A stretch of 58,859 nucleotides of DNA, from positions 1 to 58,859 of the forward strand of contig JAGHTC010000048.1 of assembly GCA_018065465.1 (NCBI GenBank). The letters are read 5' to 3'. Position numbers and translations under genes: made by a program. The DNA comes from Candidatus Ruminococcus equi. Lineage in GTDB: Bacteria; Bacillota; Clostridia; Oscillospirales; Acutalibacteraceae. Below the pieces are notes generated by a model, which saw nothing but the letters and a program-made list of their open reading frames with translations, ran no database searches and was not told the origin of the DNA. This document shows, in pieces, positions 10,940 to 19,545 of the stretch; the stretch's first letter is position 1; each line of letters starts with the position of its first letter.

Positions 10940-13669
10940 TTATTTTTTGCCGAAAAGTTTTGAGAACAGTCCGCCGCCTTTTTTACCGCCGGCTACATCA
11001 CATGCAGTAGAAAGATATGCAGAAAATTCGCTGTTAGAAAGTTTTGAAATAAGTTCTTTTGCGTATTTCTTGCCGTCTTTTTCGTATTTTGAAACGAAGG
11101 CGGAAACAACACTTTTTACATCACTTGAGTCTTCAAAGAAAGCAGAGTGAGTATCCGATTCAAAGAGAATTTGAGAGATGTTGACAAAGGTTGAGAAGAA
11201 CTTTTTCTCTTCTTCTTTTGCGTTGCCGTTTTCAGCGATATCGGAGAGAACAGCGTCAAGGCATTTGTCGTATATATCGACGATTTCGCCTTTGCCCGTC
11301 TGCAAGTATTTAATAAGCGACAAAGCGAGCATTTTCATATCGGCAAAGTCGGCAGCCTTGAATTTTTCGTTATTTGTAATGTAAAGTTGCAAGTTATCGG
11401 CAACGCCTTTTTTCAGCGCTTTTCCCGAATATGAAAGTGCTTTTTCAATAAATTCTTTTGCGTTGTGATTATCAATTGCTTTGAGAATATCGTCGAATTT
11501 TTTTACAGGTTCGAATTCTTCCGCATTTTTGAGATAATCATTTTTGCTTGCATATTCTTTGATAACCTGAATACCGTTTTCGTTTTTCTTTATGCTGAAT
11601 GCTTCGGGGATAACTTTCAGTATTGCCTTATGTATGCAAGAGTCTGTCAGCTCCTGTGCAAAAGCTTTTGCTTTTTTATCAGTGAGTTCACAGTTTAAGC
11701 GTTCTTCAAAAGTGATAAGGTCGAAAAGTCCCATTTTGTTTTCGTCATTGTCAAACCACGCTTTGCAGTCGTCTATAAACTTTTTGGAAGTTTCAGCGTC
11801 CATATCGGGTGCGGTTTTCCAAACAGAAATGATATTATCAACACACTTGTCTGTCGGTGCTTCGAACAAAGCATGGACAAAAGAGGTGAAAACTTTTCTG
11901 CCGCTCCATTCGGTGAAGACTTGTTTAATAACAACATCTGTACAAAAACCGCTTGTGTTGACAAGGAGTAAGAGAAGTTTCGGCTCTTTGCGTTTTTGGT
12001 CTTTTTCAACCAAAGCACAGATTTTTTCGGCTACCTCAGTTTTGAAACTGTCACTCTCGTCAACAATATGCTCGTTGACAGATTGTGCCATAACAAGAGA
12101 GAGGTTGTCGCACTCGGGGAGCATATCGTAGAAAGTAGAGTAAAATCTTTCTTTTTGCAGTTTCGAAAGTTTTGAATAATGCTTATTCATAAACTCGATA
12201 ATGCTGTTTTGAATGTTCTGTGTGCGGATGGTAAGAAGAAGTTTCTCAACAATCAGGTCACAGATTTCTTCGGGCTCATTTTCAAAGTGAGCATCAAAGA
12301 ACTCAATGAGTTGAGGCTGCAAGAATCCGCCGTAGTAAACACGGCAAAGGTTATTCATAATAGATACCTTCATATCGGCATCTTCGTCGTCATAGTTGTT
12401 GCTGATGAATGTGAAAATCTTGTCTCTCATCGCGTCGGTGTGGATAAGGTCGAGGACAACATTCATTATTGTACGCTTAGAGGCTTTCGTCTCGGTTTTG
12501 TAAATCTTTACGAGTTTTGAGAAAACGTTTTTCGGAATGGCGGTTTTCGACTTAGGATAACGCCACAGGCATTTCAACGCTTCGGCTCTGTAATCGTCTG
12601 TCATAGCCGTGCGGTATTTGTCGTATGTCGCAACAAATTCGTAAAGAGTTGTATCGCCGGGGAGAACTGCTTTTTCGTCAAAAAGGCCGCTGCAGACTCT
12701 GAAAAGGAATACAAGGTCTGTTATGTTTTTCGGCTTCGGTGTTTCGAGTGTGGGGTTAGCCTTGACCGCGTGGTCGCAGAATGCAAGAAACTCTCTGCGA
12801 ACTGCGTCATTGTTGATAAGGCCGTAGAAAAAGTCAACCAAAACTTTGCTGACGGCAACGCTTTCGTCGCTGATGCCGATAGCCTCTTTTGTCTTGAAAC
12901 GCAGGGTAACTCCCTTTGTTGTAACGGGCGCCTGAATTTCAGGCGGGAGGCATTTAACCTTGAATGAATTAAACTTTGTTGCGTCGCCTACATAGGTGAC
13001 AAAAGGCAAAGTTTTTCTTATATGATAGGGGAAAATACGCAGGATGGCGTTGATAAATTCGAGCGAACTTTCCGAGAAAGTATCGAGCGGGTCGGGCAGG
13101 GTAATAAAGACAGATTTTAACTTACCGCAGGAAACGTTAATAAGAGCATAGATAAGTCTTTTGAGCATACCCTGGTCATATTTTTCGGTAAGTTTTATAG
13201 CACTCTTGTCGGATATGGGCTTGTACTCAATTTCCTCGTAGTCGGTGATGGGCTTTGAGTCAAAAGAAGTAAGGTCAAACTCATCTATTGTGTGCTTGAA
13301 CATATCCTTGTTGAGAGAAAGGTTATCAGGACTTTCGGCAATTTGCTTTTTCTCTTCATCGCCTAACACAAGCGAATGAACTAAATAGGCGTGTCTTTCG
13401 CCTGTGTAGTCATTCGGCAGATATGATACACAACTTTGTATCAAAGTGCCGTCGTTTGTCGTATATTGGCAGTATACAGGAGGCAGTTTGCCGTCACGAA
13501 TAAGAACGGCGTTTGCCTGAGTCGGTTTGTTTTCATAAATAACCGCAATGTCTTTTTCGATTACTTCTCGTTCTAAACCCTCAGAATGTGCGAAAGTATC
13601 ATAACCGTCTGTTTTATTGTAAAGGCTCATTTTTGCCGGCACACGGGAGTAAAAATGTTGTAAAGCCAT
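10940..13669 (-). CDS. GAP1-like (GTPase-associated protein 1) large protein at the end of the pilus operon
   Basis: This is a 909-residue cytosolic-looking protein of no established function. The first ~110 residues have the pattern I associate with the GAP1-N2 domain: FYSRVPAKMSLYNKTDGYDT near the N-terminus, then a PVYCQYTTNDG strand and DYTGERHAYLVHSLVLGDEE (about residues 91-110). A second region near residues 165-235 (LKRLIYALINV, ILRIFPYHIRKTLPFVTY) resembles the GAP1 middle domain. The remaining ~600 residues are helix-rich and Lys/Glu-rich with no recognised catalytic motif. The C-terminus is GGLFSKLFGKK, a short basic amphipathic tail that could touch membrane. It lies 46 bases after pilB on the same strand and has AGGA before its ATG, so it is probably the last gene of the pilus operon. 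The family call rests on pattern memory, not on a profile search. Confidence 0.55.
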   Translation of the reverse strand: MALQHFYSRVPAKMSLYNKTDGYDTFAHSEGLEREVIEKDIAVIYENKPTQANAVLIRDGKLPPVYCQYTTNDGTLIQSCVSYLPNDYTGERHAYLVHSLVLGDEEKKQIAESPDNLSLNKDMFKHTIDEFDLTSFDSKPITDYEEIEYKPISDKSAIKLTEKYDQGMLKRLIYALINVSCGKLKSVFITLPDPLDTFSESSLEFINAILRIFPYHIRKTLPFVTYVGDATKFNSFKVKCLPPEIQAPVTTKGVTLRFKTKEAIGISDESVAVSKVLVDFFYGLINNDAVRREFLAFCDHAVKANPTLETPKPKNITDLVFLFRVCSGLFDEKAVLPGDTTLYEFVATYDKYRTAMTDDYRAEALKCLWRYPKSKTAIPKNVFSKLVKIYKTETKASKRTIMNVVLDLIHTDAMRDKIFTFISNNYDDEDADMKVSIMNNLCRVYYGGFLQPQLIEFFDAHFENEPEEICDLIVEKLLLTIRTQNIQNSIIEFMNKHYSKLSKLQKERFYSTFYDMLPECDNLSLVMAQSVNEHIVDESDSFKTEVAEKICALVEKDQKRKEPKLLLLLVNTSGFCTDVVIKQVFTEWSGRKVFTSFVHALFEAPTDKCVDNIISVWKTAPDMDAETSKKFIDDCKAWFDNDENKMGLFDLITFEERLNCELTDKKAKAFAQELTDSCIHKAILKVIPEAFSIKKNENGIQVIKEYASKNDYLKNAEEFEPVKKFDDILKAIDNHNAKEFIEKALSYSGKALKKGVADNLQLYITNNEKFKAADFADMKMLALSLIKYLQTGKGEIVDIYDKCLDAVLSDIAENGNAKEEEKKFFSTFVNISQILFESDTHSAFFEDSSDVKSVVSAFVSKYEKDGKKYAKELISKLSNSEFSAYLSTACDVAGGKKGGGLFSKLFGKK

Positions 13670-13715
13670 AAAATATCCTCACTTTAAAAATAGTATCAGA
13701 GTATGTAAAAAAAGA

Positions 13716-15401
13716 TTATTCCATATTGAGTGTCATAAGTTCCTGAATACTTGTAATTCCCTTGAATACAAGGCTCTTACACGAATCAAACAGCGAAACC
13801 ATACCGTTGTCCGAGGCGATTTTTCTCAACTCGTTTAGTGTGGTTTGCGAGGTAACCGCGTCTCTCATTTCGTCGGTCATATGCATAATTTCGTGAACGG
13901 CGATACGGCCTTTGTAGCCTGTGTTGTTACAGAACTGACAGCCCTGCGGTCTTGAAATGGTGATAGGCTCGGAGATACCGAGTGCTTCCATTTCTTTTGC
14001 GTTTGTTTTACCTCTCTTTTTGCAGGCGGGACAAAGTCTTTTTACAAGTCTTTGTGCGATAACGCCTGTAAGAGCGTCGGATACAAGATAGTCATGAATG
14101 CCCATATCTTCAAGACGGGTGATAGCACCGGGGGCATCGTTGGTATGCAATGTGGAGAAAACCAAGTGACCGGTGATAGCGGCACGAACTGCGATTTCGG
14201 CGGTTTCTTCGTCACGAATCTCACCAATCATGATAACGTTCGGGTCCTGACGCAAGATAGAACGAAGCGCAGCGGCAAAGGTCATAGAAGCCCTTGCGTT
14301 TACCTGCGTTTGGTTAACACCGAGCATAGTATATTCGACAGGGTCTTCAACCGTAACGATATTTACGGTTGGATTGTTGATTTCTTTCAAGAATGAGTAA
14401 AGTGTTGTGGATTTACCGCAACCCGTAGGACCTGTAAGCAGGATAATACCGTGGGGCATAGCAAGCATTTTGTCGATAACGACATTTTCTTCCGGGGTAA
14501 ATCCGAGGTCTTCACGAGTAAAGTGGAAAGAAGTTTTGTCAAGAATTCGGATAACGATTTTCTCACCGCTGACAGTCGGCAGGGAAGATACACGGAAGTC
14601 GTATTCTTTACCGCCGATAAGCATATTGATACGACCGTCCTGCGGTACTCTGTGTTCTGCGATATTCATACCCGACATAATTTTAAGTCTGGCGCAGATA
14701 GCGGGGTAAGATTCAATCGGGAACATAGCGCGTTCCTGCAAGTCACCGTCAATACGGTATCTTACTCGAACCTTTTTGTCATAAGGCTCAATATGTATAT
14801 CACTCGCGCGGTAGGGAATAGCTTCTTTGATGATAGAGTCAACAAGTCGTACAGAAGTGTTGTTGATAACATCGTCGCTCTTGAAGACAACATCGGCGTC
14901 TTCTGCAGCGGAGAAAATTTCCTCATCCTTTTCGGAGTTTAGGTCTTGCAACGCTTTTGAAGTAGAGATAACCGCCGCGATAGAGTCGATATAACGGTCA
15001 ATCTGTACAGGCGGAGTAAGTACATAGTCAACATCACCGTAAAAACAGGTGGAAATAGCCGACATAGCGTTACAGTCAAGCGGTTTACCGACAGCAAGGA
15101 GCAGTGTACCGCTTTTGTCTATTGCGAAAGGAATGATTTTATTTTTCTTCATAAACTCGAAAGAAAGGTCGTTGAACAACTGGTCGTCAATATCGAGCAT
15201 ATCAACTTCGATATAAGGCAGACACCAGAATTCACCGAGAACTTCGAGTTCACTTGTTCCTGTGGTAAGTTCTTTTTTGAGAAGGTAGTCACGAACAGAA
15301 GTTTTCAGACGGTTTGCTTCGATAAGTACATCGTCTGCATCTCTTCTTTTCAAGACTTTTTTGTAAACATAAAATTGTAACAGTTCTCGATTTATATCCA
15401 T
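13716..15401 (-). CDS. pilB: Type IV pilus assembly ATPase PilB (GspE/PulE family)
   Basis: This hexameric ATPase powers pilin polymerisation at the cytoplasmic face of the membrane. The 561 residues contain an N-terminal MshEN/T2SSE_N-like domain (about 1-150), the Walker A motif GPTGCGKSTTLY near 323, the Asp box, and the Walker B/His-box region IMIGEIRDEETAEIAVRAA followed by STLHTND. A zinc tetracysteine (CPACKKRG then CQFCNNTGYKGR) lies near the C-terminus. The zinc motif and length identify the assembly ATPase rather than the retraction ATPase PilT. Ten bases separate it from pilC, and GAGGT precedes the ATG. Confidence 0.95.
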   Translation of the reverse strand: MDINRELLQFYVYKKVLKRRDADDVLIEANRLKTSVRDYLLKKELTTGTSELEVLGEFWCLPYIEVDMLDIDDQLFNDLSFEFMKKNKIIPFAIDKSGTLLLAVGKPLDCNAMSAISTCFYGDVDYVLTPPVQIDRYIDSIAAVISTSKALQDLNSEKDEEIFSAAEDADVVFKSDDVINNTSVRLVDSIIKEAIPYRASDIHIEPYDKKVRVRYRIDGDLQERAMFPIESYPAICARLKIMSGMNIAEHRVPQDGRINMLIGGKEYDFRVSSLPTVSGEKIVIRILDKTSFHFTREDLGFTPEENVVIDKMLAMPHGIILLTGPTGCGKSTTLYSFLKEINNPTVNIVTVEDPVEYTMLGVNQTQVNARASMTFAAALRSILRQDPNVIMIGEIRDEETAEIAVRAAITGHLVFSTLHTNDAPGAITRLEDMGIHDYLVSDALTGVIAQRLVKRLCPACKKRGKTNAKEMEALGISEPITISRPQGCQFCNNTGYKGRIAVHEIMHMTDEMRDAVTSQTTLNELRKIASDNGMVSLFDSCKSLVFKGITSIQELMTLNME

Positions 15402-15411
15402 AATAAATACC

Positions 15412-16620
15412 TCAAATTGATGTCATAATTGAAATCATCGGTGAGTAAACCGCGATGAACATTCCGCCGATAACTACACCCATAATAACGAGCATAACGG
15501 GTTGAATTTTTGCTGTAACGGAATCAAGGGTTTCTTCAACTTGGCCCTCAAAGAAAGAACAGGTTCTTTGCATAACATTTTCAAGTTGAGCAGTTCTCTC
15601 ACCGACAGCAATCATCTGAATCATAATCTGCGGGAAGAGATGATATTTTTCAAAAGAAGTTGCGATTTTTGCACCGTGTTTTACTTCTTCGACTGCCTTA
15701 ACAAATCTTGCTCTTGCATCTTTGTTGCTGATAACGATGGAAACAGCGTCAAGTGCTGCGGCAACATCCATACCGCTGTTGAGCATAAGCGCAAAAGACT
15801 TTGCAAAACGAGAGGTCATAGTCGCTATCTGAACTTTCTTGACAAGCGGGATTTTCAACATCATTTTGTCGTAGAAAAGAGCGCCCGCTTTTGTCTTTCC
15901 GATGAGTATGAAGATAAGAACTACAACGATTATGCCTGCGAGTAAGTAGAGCCAGTTTGTAGTAACAAAATCCGAGAGTCCGTAGATAAATTTTGTAAAG
16001 CCGTTTGGCTCAACATTAAGGTCTGACAAAGTGTCTTTAAATCTCGGTACGATGAATGCGAGCATCAGTATAACGATGACAACCGTCATACCGCCGAGCA
16101 TCATCGGGTAGGACATAGCACTTTTTACTTTTCTTTTAACTGCGGCATCGTTTTCGTAGTAATCGGCAAGCGCATTGAAAACTTCGTCAAGTTTTCCGCT
16201 TGCTTCACCGACATGAATCATACTGCGGAAAAATTCGGGGAAGACCGACTTGTGTTTGTCGATAGCTTCGGAAAGTACGATACCGCTCTTTACATCTTCG
16301 TAGATGACATTGAGTATGCTGATAAAGTACTTCGAAAATTTCTGGTCTTTCAAACATTCAAGACAGTTAAGGACCGAAAGTCCCGAGGTAATCATAACCG
16401 CAAACTGTCGGCAGAATGTCGTCAGTTCGGAAAGTTTTACCTTACCTGTACCAAGCGTAAAGAACGCAGACGGTGTACCGTCTTTGTAGGGTGCGCAACT
16501 GACCAAAAACAGGTTTTGTTTGGAAAGTTGTACGGCAAGGTCTTTCTCATCTTTTGCGATAAAAGTGCCTGAGAATTTTTCCTTGTTAATGTTTATGGCA
16601 TCATATTTGTATTTTTTCAT
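15412..16620 (-). CDS. pilC: Type IV pilus inner-membrane platform protein PilC (GspF family)
   Basis: PilC is the polytopic membrane platform that couples PilB ATP hydrolysis to pilin insertion. The 402-residue protein has two homologous GspF cytosolic domains: LTTFCRQFAVMITSGLSVLNCL in the first, and FAKSFALMLNSGMDVAAALD in the second. It has membrane segments near 170-190, 215-240 and at the C-terminus (VMLVIMGVVIGGMFIAVYSP). It sits between pilD and pilB with short spacers, consistent with one transcript. Confidence 0.95.
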   Translation of the reverse strand: MKKYKYDAININKEKFSGTFIAKDEKDLAVQLSKQNLFLVSCAPYKDGTPSAFFTLGTGKVKLSELTTFCRQFAVMITSGLSVLNCLECLKDQKFSKYFISILNVIYEDVKSGIVLSEAIDKHKSVFPEFFRSMIHVGEASGKLDEVFNALADYYENDAAVKRKVKSAMSYPMMLGGMTVVIVILMLAFIVPRFKDTLSDLNVEPNGFTKFIYGLSDFVTTNWLYLLAGIIVVVLIFILIGKTKAGALFYDKMMLKIPLVKKVQIATMTSRFAKSFALMLNSGMDVAAALDAVSIVISNKDARARFVKAVEEVKHGAKIATSFEKYHLFPQIMIQMIAVGERTAQLENVMQRTCSFFEGQVEETLDSVTAKIQPVMLVIMGVVIGGMFIAVYSPMISIMTSI

Positions 16621-16656
16621 TCTAAATGCCCCTTTAAAGAGAGTTTCTGTTTTATT

Positions 16657-17457
16657 TTATCCGAGCAAAATGCCCGAGTACCAACTGATAATAGGCATAC
16701 CGAAAAACATAGTAAGAACAAATGCTACGGTAAGAAACGGTGCGAAAGGATATTCCTTGCCTTTTTCGTCGCCGTTTTTGTTTCTTTGTATCATCAAAAC
16801 GATAGAAGCGGAAATGGATGCAACAAGCATCATAAGGATAAATCTTTTCCAGCCGAGGAATAAACCCGCAACAGCGGCAAATTTGATATCCCCTCCGCCC
16901 AAAGAATCTTTTTTAGTTGCTTTGCCGACAAAAAACGAAACAACAAAGAATACTGCAAATCCTGCGACAAAACCGATACCGTGGGTAAGGTAACTGTCGC
17001 CGTCTGTAAATGTTGCAACAACGGCAAGCACGAGGAGAATAATCTGGAATCTGTCGAAGATTATCATATGTTCAAGGTCGATGAAGAAGATGATAATACA
17101 TACAGAACACGCGATACACGCTGTTGCAAAGTAGATAATCGAGTAAACGGATGACAAATCAAAAAAGAGGAAGAAAGATACCAGCCACAAAAGCATATTC
17201 GAGAGTTCTACAAAGATGTAGCGGGGAGAGATTTTGTCACCGCAGTTACGACATTTTCCGCCTAGTATTATGTACGAGATAACGGGGATGTTATCGTACC
17301 ATTTAATTTCCTTGTTGCATTTCGGGCAGTGGGAAGCGGGTTTTGCAAGGCTCATATTATTTGGCAGTCTGTAAATGACTACATTTAGAAACGAGCCGAC
17401 ACAAAGTCCGAGCAAAGCCGTAAGAATGCAAACTACTGTGTAATAATAACCGTCCAT
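16657..17457 (-). CDS. pilD: Prepilin peptidase / leader peptidase PilD
   Basis: This membrane aspartyl protease cleaves prepilins after the glycine of the leader and often N-methylates the new N-terminus. The 266-residue protein starts MDGYYYTVV and has the N-terminal GSFLNVVIYRLP motif, a four-cysteine zinc-like loop (CPKCNKEIKWYDNIP then CRNCGDKISPRY), and the second catalytic aspartate in GGGDIKFAAVAGLFLG. The ATG at 17457 overlaps the stop of the PilM-like gene as TAATG, implying translational coupling; an upstream ATG at 17496 is inside that gene and less likely. Its substrates are probably the four prepilins encoded just upstream. Confidence 0.95.
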   Translation of the reverse strand: MDGYYYTVVCILTALLGLCVGSFLNVVIYRLPNNMSLAKPASHCPKCNKEIKWYDNIPVISYIILGGKCRNCGDKISPRYIFVELSNMLLWLVSFFLFFDLSSVYSIIYFATACIACSVCIIIFFIDLEHMIIFDRFQIILLVLAVVATFTDGDSYLTHGIGFVAGFAVFFVVSFFVGKATKKDSLGGGDIKFAAVAGLFLGWKRFILMMLVASISASIVLMIQRNKNGDEKGKEYPFAPFLTVAFVLTMFFGMPIISWYSGILLG

Positions 17458-18692
17458 TATGAGAAAGTATGGTATCTGCCACTTGACATTGAACAAAATC
17501 CGCCGTAGAGTTCGAGGTTTCCTCGAATAACGCCTTTTTCTTTTGTGTCAAGCATAGCAAATTCAAATTTGTTTTCGTCTTTTTCCAAATTGGTAGTTTC
17601 AATGAGGTGTTCGAATTTATCCGGCATATTTACATAGATAATTTCGGGCATACCCTGCATTGTAAGTTTTTCATTTGATTGTATGAGGTCCAAAGCCCAT
17701 TTTATGAAAATGCGGAAGTTTTCATATTCAAAGCCCTCTTTGGTTTCGGGGGTAGGACGAAGCATAAATTTCGGAAGTTTTCTCGGTTGCTTTTTGGGAA
17801 GTTTCTTGTAGTTGGTTGCCTGAACGCCGAGGTTCATATTTGTCGGGTCTTCGAGGTCTTCTTCGGTTTCTTCAAAGCCTTCTTCCGTGTCAGTCGGCTC
17901 CTCGGTGTCACGCATCATAGTAAGTTGTTTTGCTTTTGCCTTTTCTTTGGCGTTGAGTACAACAAGTTCTGAGATAGAGTGGTCGATAAGCATATCTTCC
18001 GAAACAACTGTGTTGTCTTTAATTATATTGTAGCCGTAGGGCATATCATAAAAGCCTGTGAGTCTGCCTTTTGCAACAAAGGAGTAACAGGTTGAATCTT
18101 TCTTGATATCCAAAAGCAGGTAAGAGGCATTTCTTAGTTTTGCGTTAATATACTCTGCAGCGAAAACGGTAGTGTTTGCACGGAAAGTGATGTGCTGGGG
18201 GAACATACCGCCGATTGAACAAGCGCCTTTGATTGCTGTGATAAGGTCTGTGTTTATAGAAGAAAGCGAAAAAGTAGTCAGTTGCTTGTTTGAAAGAGCA
18301 AGGTACTTGTTCATCTGGAGTTTGTCGAGGTTACGGTATAGACCGGAGATAGCGGTGTCGATAGCCTCGGTGCTTTTTCTTTTCTTCATTGTGGGAACAG
18401 AGATAGCGTCCATAGCAACCGCCCTGTCGGGAAGAACAAGGGTAATACCCGCGTCGCCTACCGACGGATTTCCCTGTGCGTAGTTTTTGACTATCTCGGT
18501 AAATTCTTCGATAAAAGCATCCGAAAACGGGCGAGCCTTGAAGTTTTTGTCGGTGCATTTAATCGTGCTTTTGTCAGCGTTGTCGATTTTGTAGAAATGC
18601 ACAACCGAGATAACGGGGTCTATTGCTATTGTTATCTGTGATTTGTATTTGGAATTCAGCGATGCGGAAGCACTTTGCTGTTGTTTGAACAT
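17457..18692 (-). CDS. PilM-like actin-fold type IV pilus assembly protein
   Basis: The 411-residue product has the layout of PilM, the cytosolic actin-like (ASKHA) protein that links the pilus platform to the ATPase. The N-terminal half begins ITIAIDPVISVVHFYKI and has VLPDRAVAMDAISVPTMKKR, a typical PilM segment. At about residues 250-310 there is a very acidic stretch (EEPTDTEEGFEETEEDLED) followed by a basic one (KKLPKKQPRKLPK), not expected in standard PilM. The C-terminal part ends in LELYGGFCSMSSGRYHTFS. GGAGG precedes the ATG. No separate PilN or PilO genes are recognisable nearby. Confidence 0.7.
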   Translation of the reverse strand: MFKQQQSASASLNSKYKSQITIAIDPVISVVHFYKIDNADKSTIKCTDKNFKARPFSDAFIEEFTEIVKNYAQGNPSVGDAGITLVLPDRAVAMDAISVPTMKKRKSTEAIDTAISGLYRNLDKLQMNKYLALSNKQLTTFSLSSINTDLITAIKGACSIGGMFPQHITFRANTTVFAAEYINAKLRNASYLLLDIKKDSTCYSFVAKGRLTGFYDMPYGYNIIKDNTVVSEDMLIDHSISELVVLNAKEKAKAKQLTMMRDTEEPTDTEEGFEETEEDLEDPTNMNLGVQATNYKKLPKKQPRKLPKFMLRPTPETKEGFEYENFRIFIKWALDLIQSNEKLTMQGMPEIIYVNMPDKFEHLIETTNLEKDENKFEFAMLDTKEKGVIRGNLELYGGFCSMSSGRYHTFS

Positions 18693-18727
18693 TATTCATT
18701 CCTCCGAGAGTTTTACATTATGAAAGT

Positions 18728-18810
18728 ATAATTAGTATTTAGTGTTTAGTTTTTAGTTTTTAGTTTTTAGGGAAAATCGCAAGCGATTTACGATTTGTAT
18801 TTTTTTGTTT
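18728..18810 (+). repeat. Structured intergenic repeat, copy 1
   Basis: TTTAG microrepeats (about 18738-18769) are followed by GGGAAAATCGC-AA-GCGATTT (stem 18774-18780 with 18783-18789) and then GATTTGTATTTTTTT. A second copy at 31897-31970 has the same layout with a compensatory base-pair change in the stem. It lies between the PilM-like gene and the major pilin terminator. Confidence 0.6.
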
Positions 18811-18836
18811 ATGTTTACCTATCAAAAATCAACAAA

Positions 18837-18876
18837 CCGAAACTCCTCACTCCTAACTTCTAACTCCTAACTCTAA
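18837..18876. repeat. Short tandem CTAACTC-type microrepeat
   Basis: About five degenerate copies of a CTCCTAACT unit occur in a row between the structured repeat and the major pilin terminator. It is non-coding and no function is apparent. Confidence 0.45.
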
Positions 18877-18890
18877 AGACCTATATCAAA

Positions 18891-18930
18891 AGGGCACTTT
18901 GACACCCATAACAGGTGACAGAGTGCCCTA
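18891..18930 (-). terminator. Terminator of the major pilin gene
   Basis: On the minus strand, AGGGCACTCTGTCACC and GGGTGTCAAAGTGCCCT form a long, slightly imperfect stem followed by TTTTG. It lies 30 bases downstream of the pilin stop codon and would separate pilin mRNA from the pilM-D-C-B genes. Confidence 0.75.
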
Positions 18931-18959
18931 AAGATTTTAAATTAGGTTTCGGTAATCAA

Positions 18960-19358
18960 TTATTTTGCAGCCTTGTAAACTTCAACTTTACCGAGGTCGG
19001 CATTTGTTGAGCTGTCATACTTCTTGTCAGTCAACTTACTTGATACAGTAGAGTACTTAACAACTGTGAACGGTTCTGCTTCAGATGCATCATAAGCACA
19101 TACATAACCGTCTTTAGAAGCATTAGCTTTGTCAGTATTTACAAAGTACCAAATGCTGCCGTTCATTGTTTCGCCCTTCTGTGTCTCCATCATAGCTACA
19201 ACATCCAATGCTGCTTTGCCTTCCTGGAGGGCAGATGACTTATTAGCGTTGTCGATGACACTGCTAAATGTGGGGATGAGAACTGCTGCCAAAATTGCGA
19301 TAACTGCAATTACGATGACGAGTTCAACGATTGTAAAACCTTTTTTGTTTCTTTTCAT
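18960..19358 (-). CDS. Major type IV pilin
   Basis: This 132-residue prepilin has a classic class III signal: the basic leader MKRNKKG, cleavage before Phe+1, Glu at +5 (FTIVELVIVIAV) and a hydrophobic helix ending near LIPTF. PilD would process it and PilB/PilC would polymerise it. The C-terminal globular domain is only about 95 residues, with a single cysteine and a lysine-rich end. It has its own strong promoter and its own terminator, unlike the other pilin-like genes, which fits a major, highly expressed subunit. Confidence 0.93.
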   Translation of the reverse strand: MKRNKKGFTIVELVIVIAVIAILAAVLIPTFSSVIDNANKSSALQEGKAALDVVAMMETQKGETMNGSIWYFVNTDKANASKDGYVCAYDASEAEPFTVVKYSTVSSKLTDKKYDSSTNADLGKVEVYKAAK

Positions 19359-19418
19359 TACACTTGTTTCCTTTCATAATGTATTTTTTGTAATTGGTCA
19401 GAAATTAACCATATAAAA

Positions 19419-19447
19419 ATTTTAGCACAACATATTTTTCCTGTCAA
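19419..19447 (-). promoter_or_regulatory. Promoter of the major pilin gene
   Basis: On the minus strand, TTGACA (complement of 19442-19447) and TAAAAT (complement of 19419-19424) are separated by 17 bases. They lie about 60 bases upstream of the pilin ATG. GAAAGGAAACA before the ATG is the ribosome binding site. Confidence 0.75.
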
Positions 19448-19545
19448 GATTTATAACTAAAATTTAATAGATTTTAACACAAAAATCGACAAAAAATACG
19501 CGTAACTGAAATTTTTACCTAAAAAAGTGGGAAAACATAGAAAAA

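Noticed and set aside
17457..17496. Frameshift between the PilM-like gene and pilD
   Set aside because: It is a normal TAATG overlap between two complete genes.
18728..18890. CRISPR-like repeats
   Set aside because: Microrepeats are short, degenerate and contiguous, without regular spacers or cas genes.
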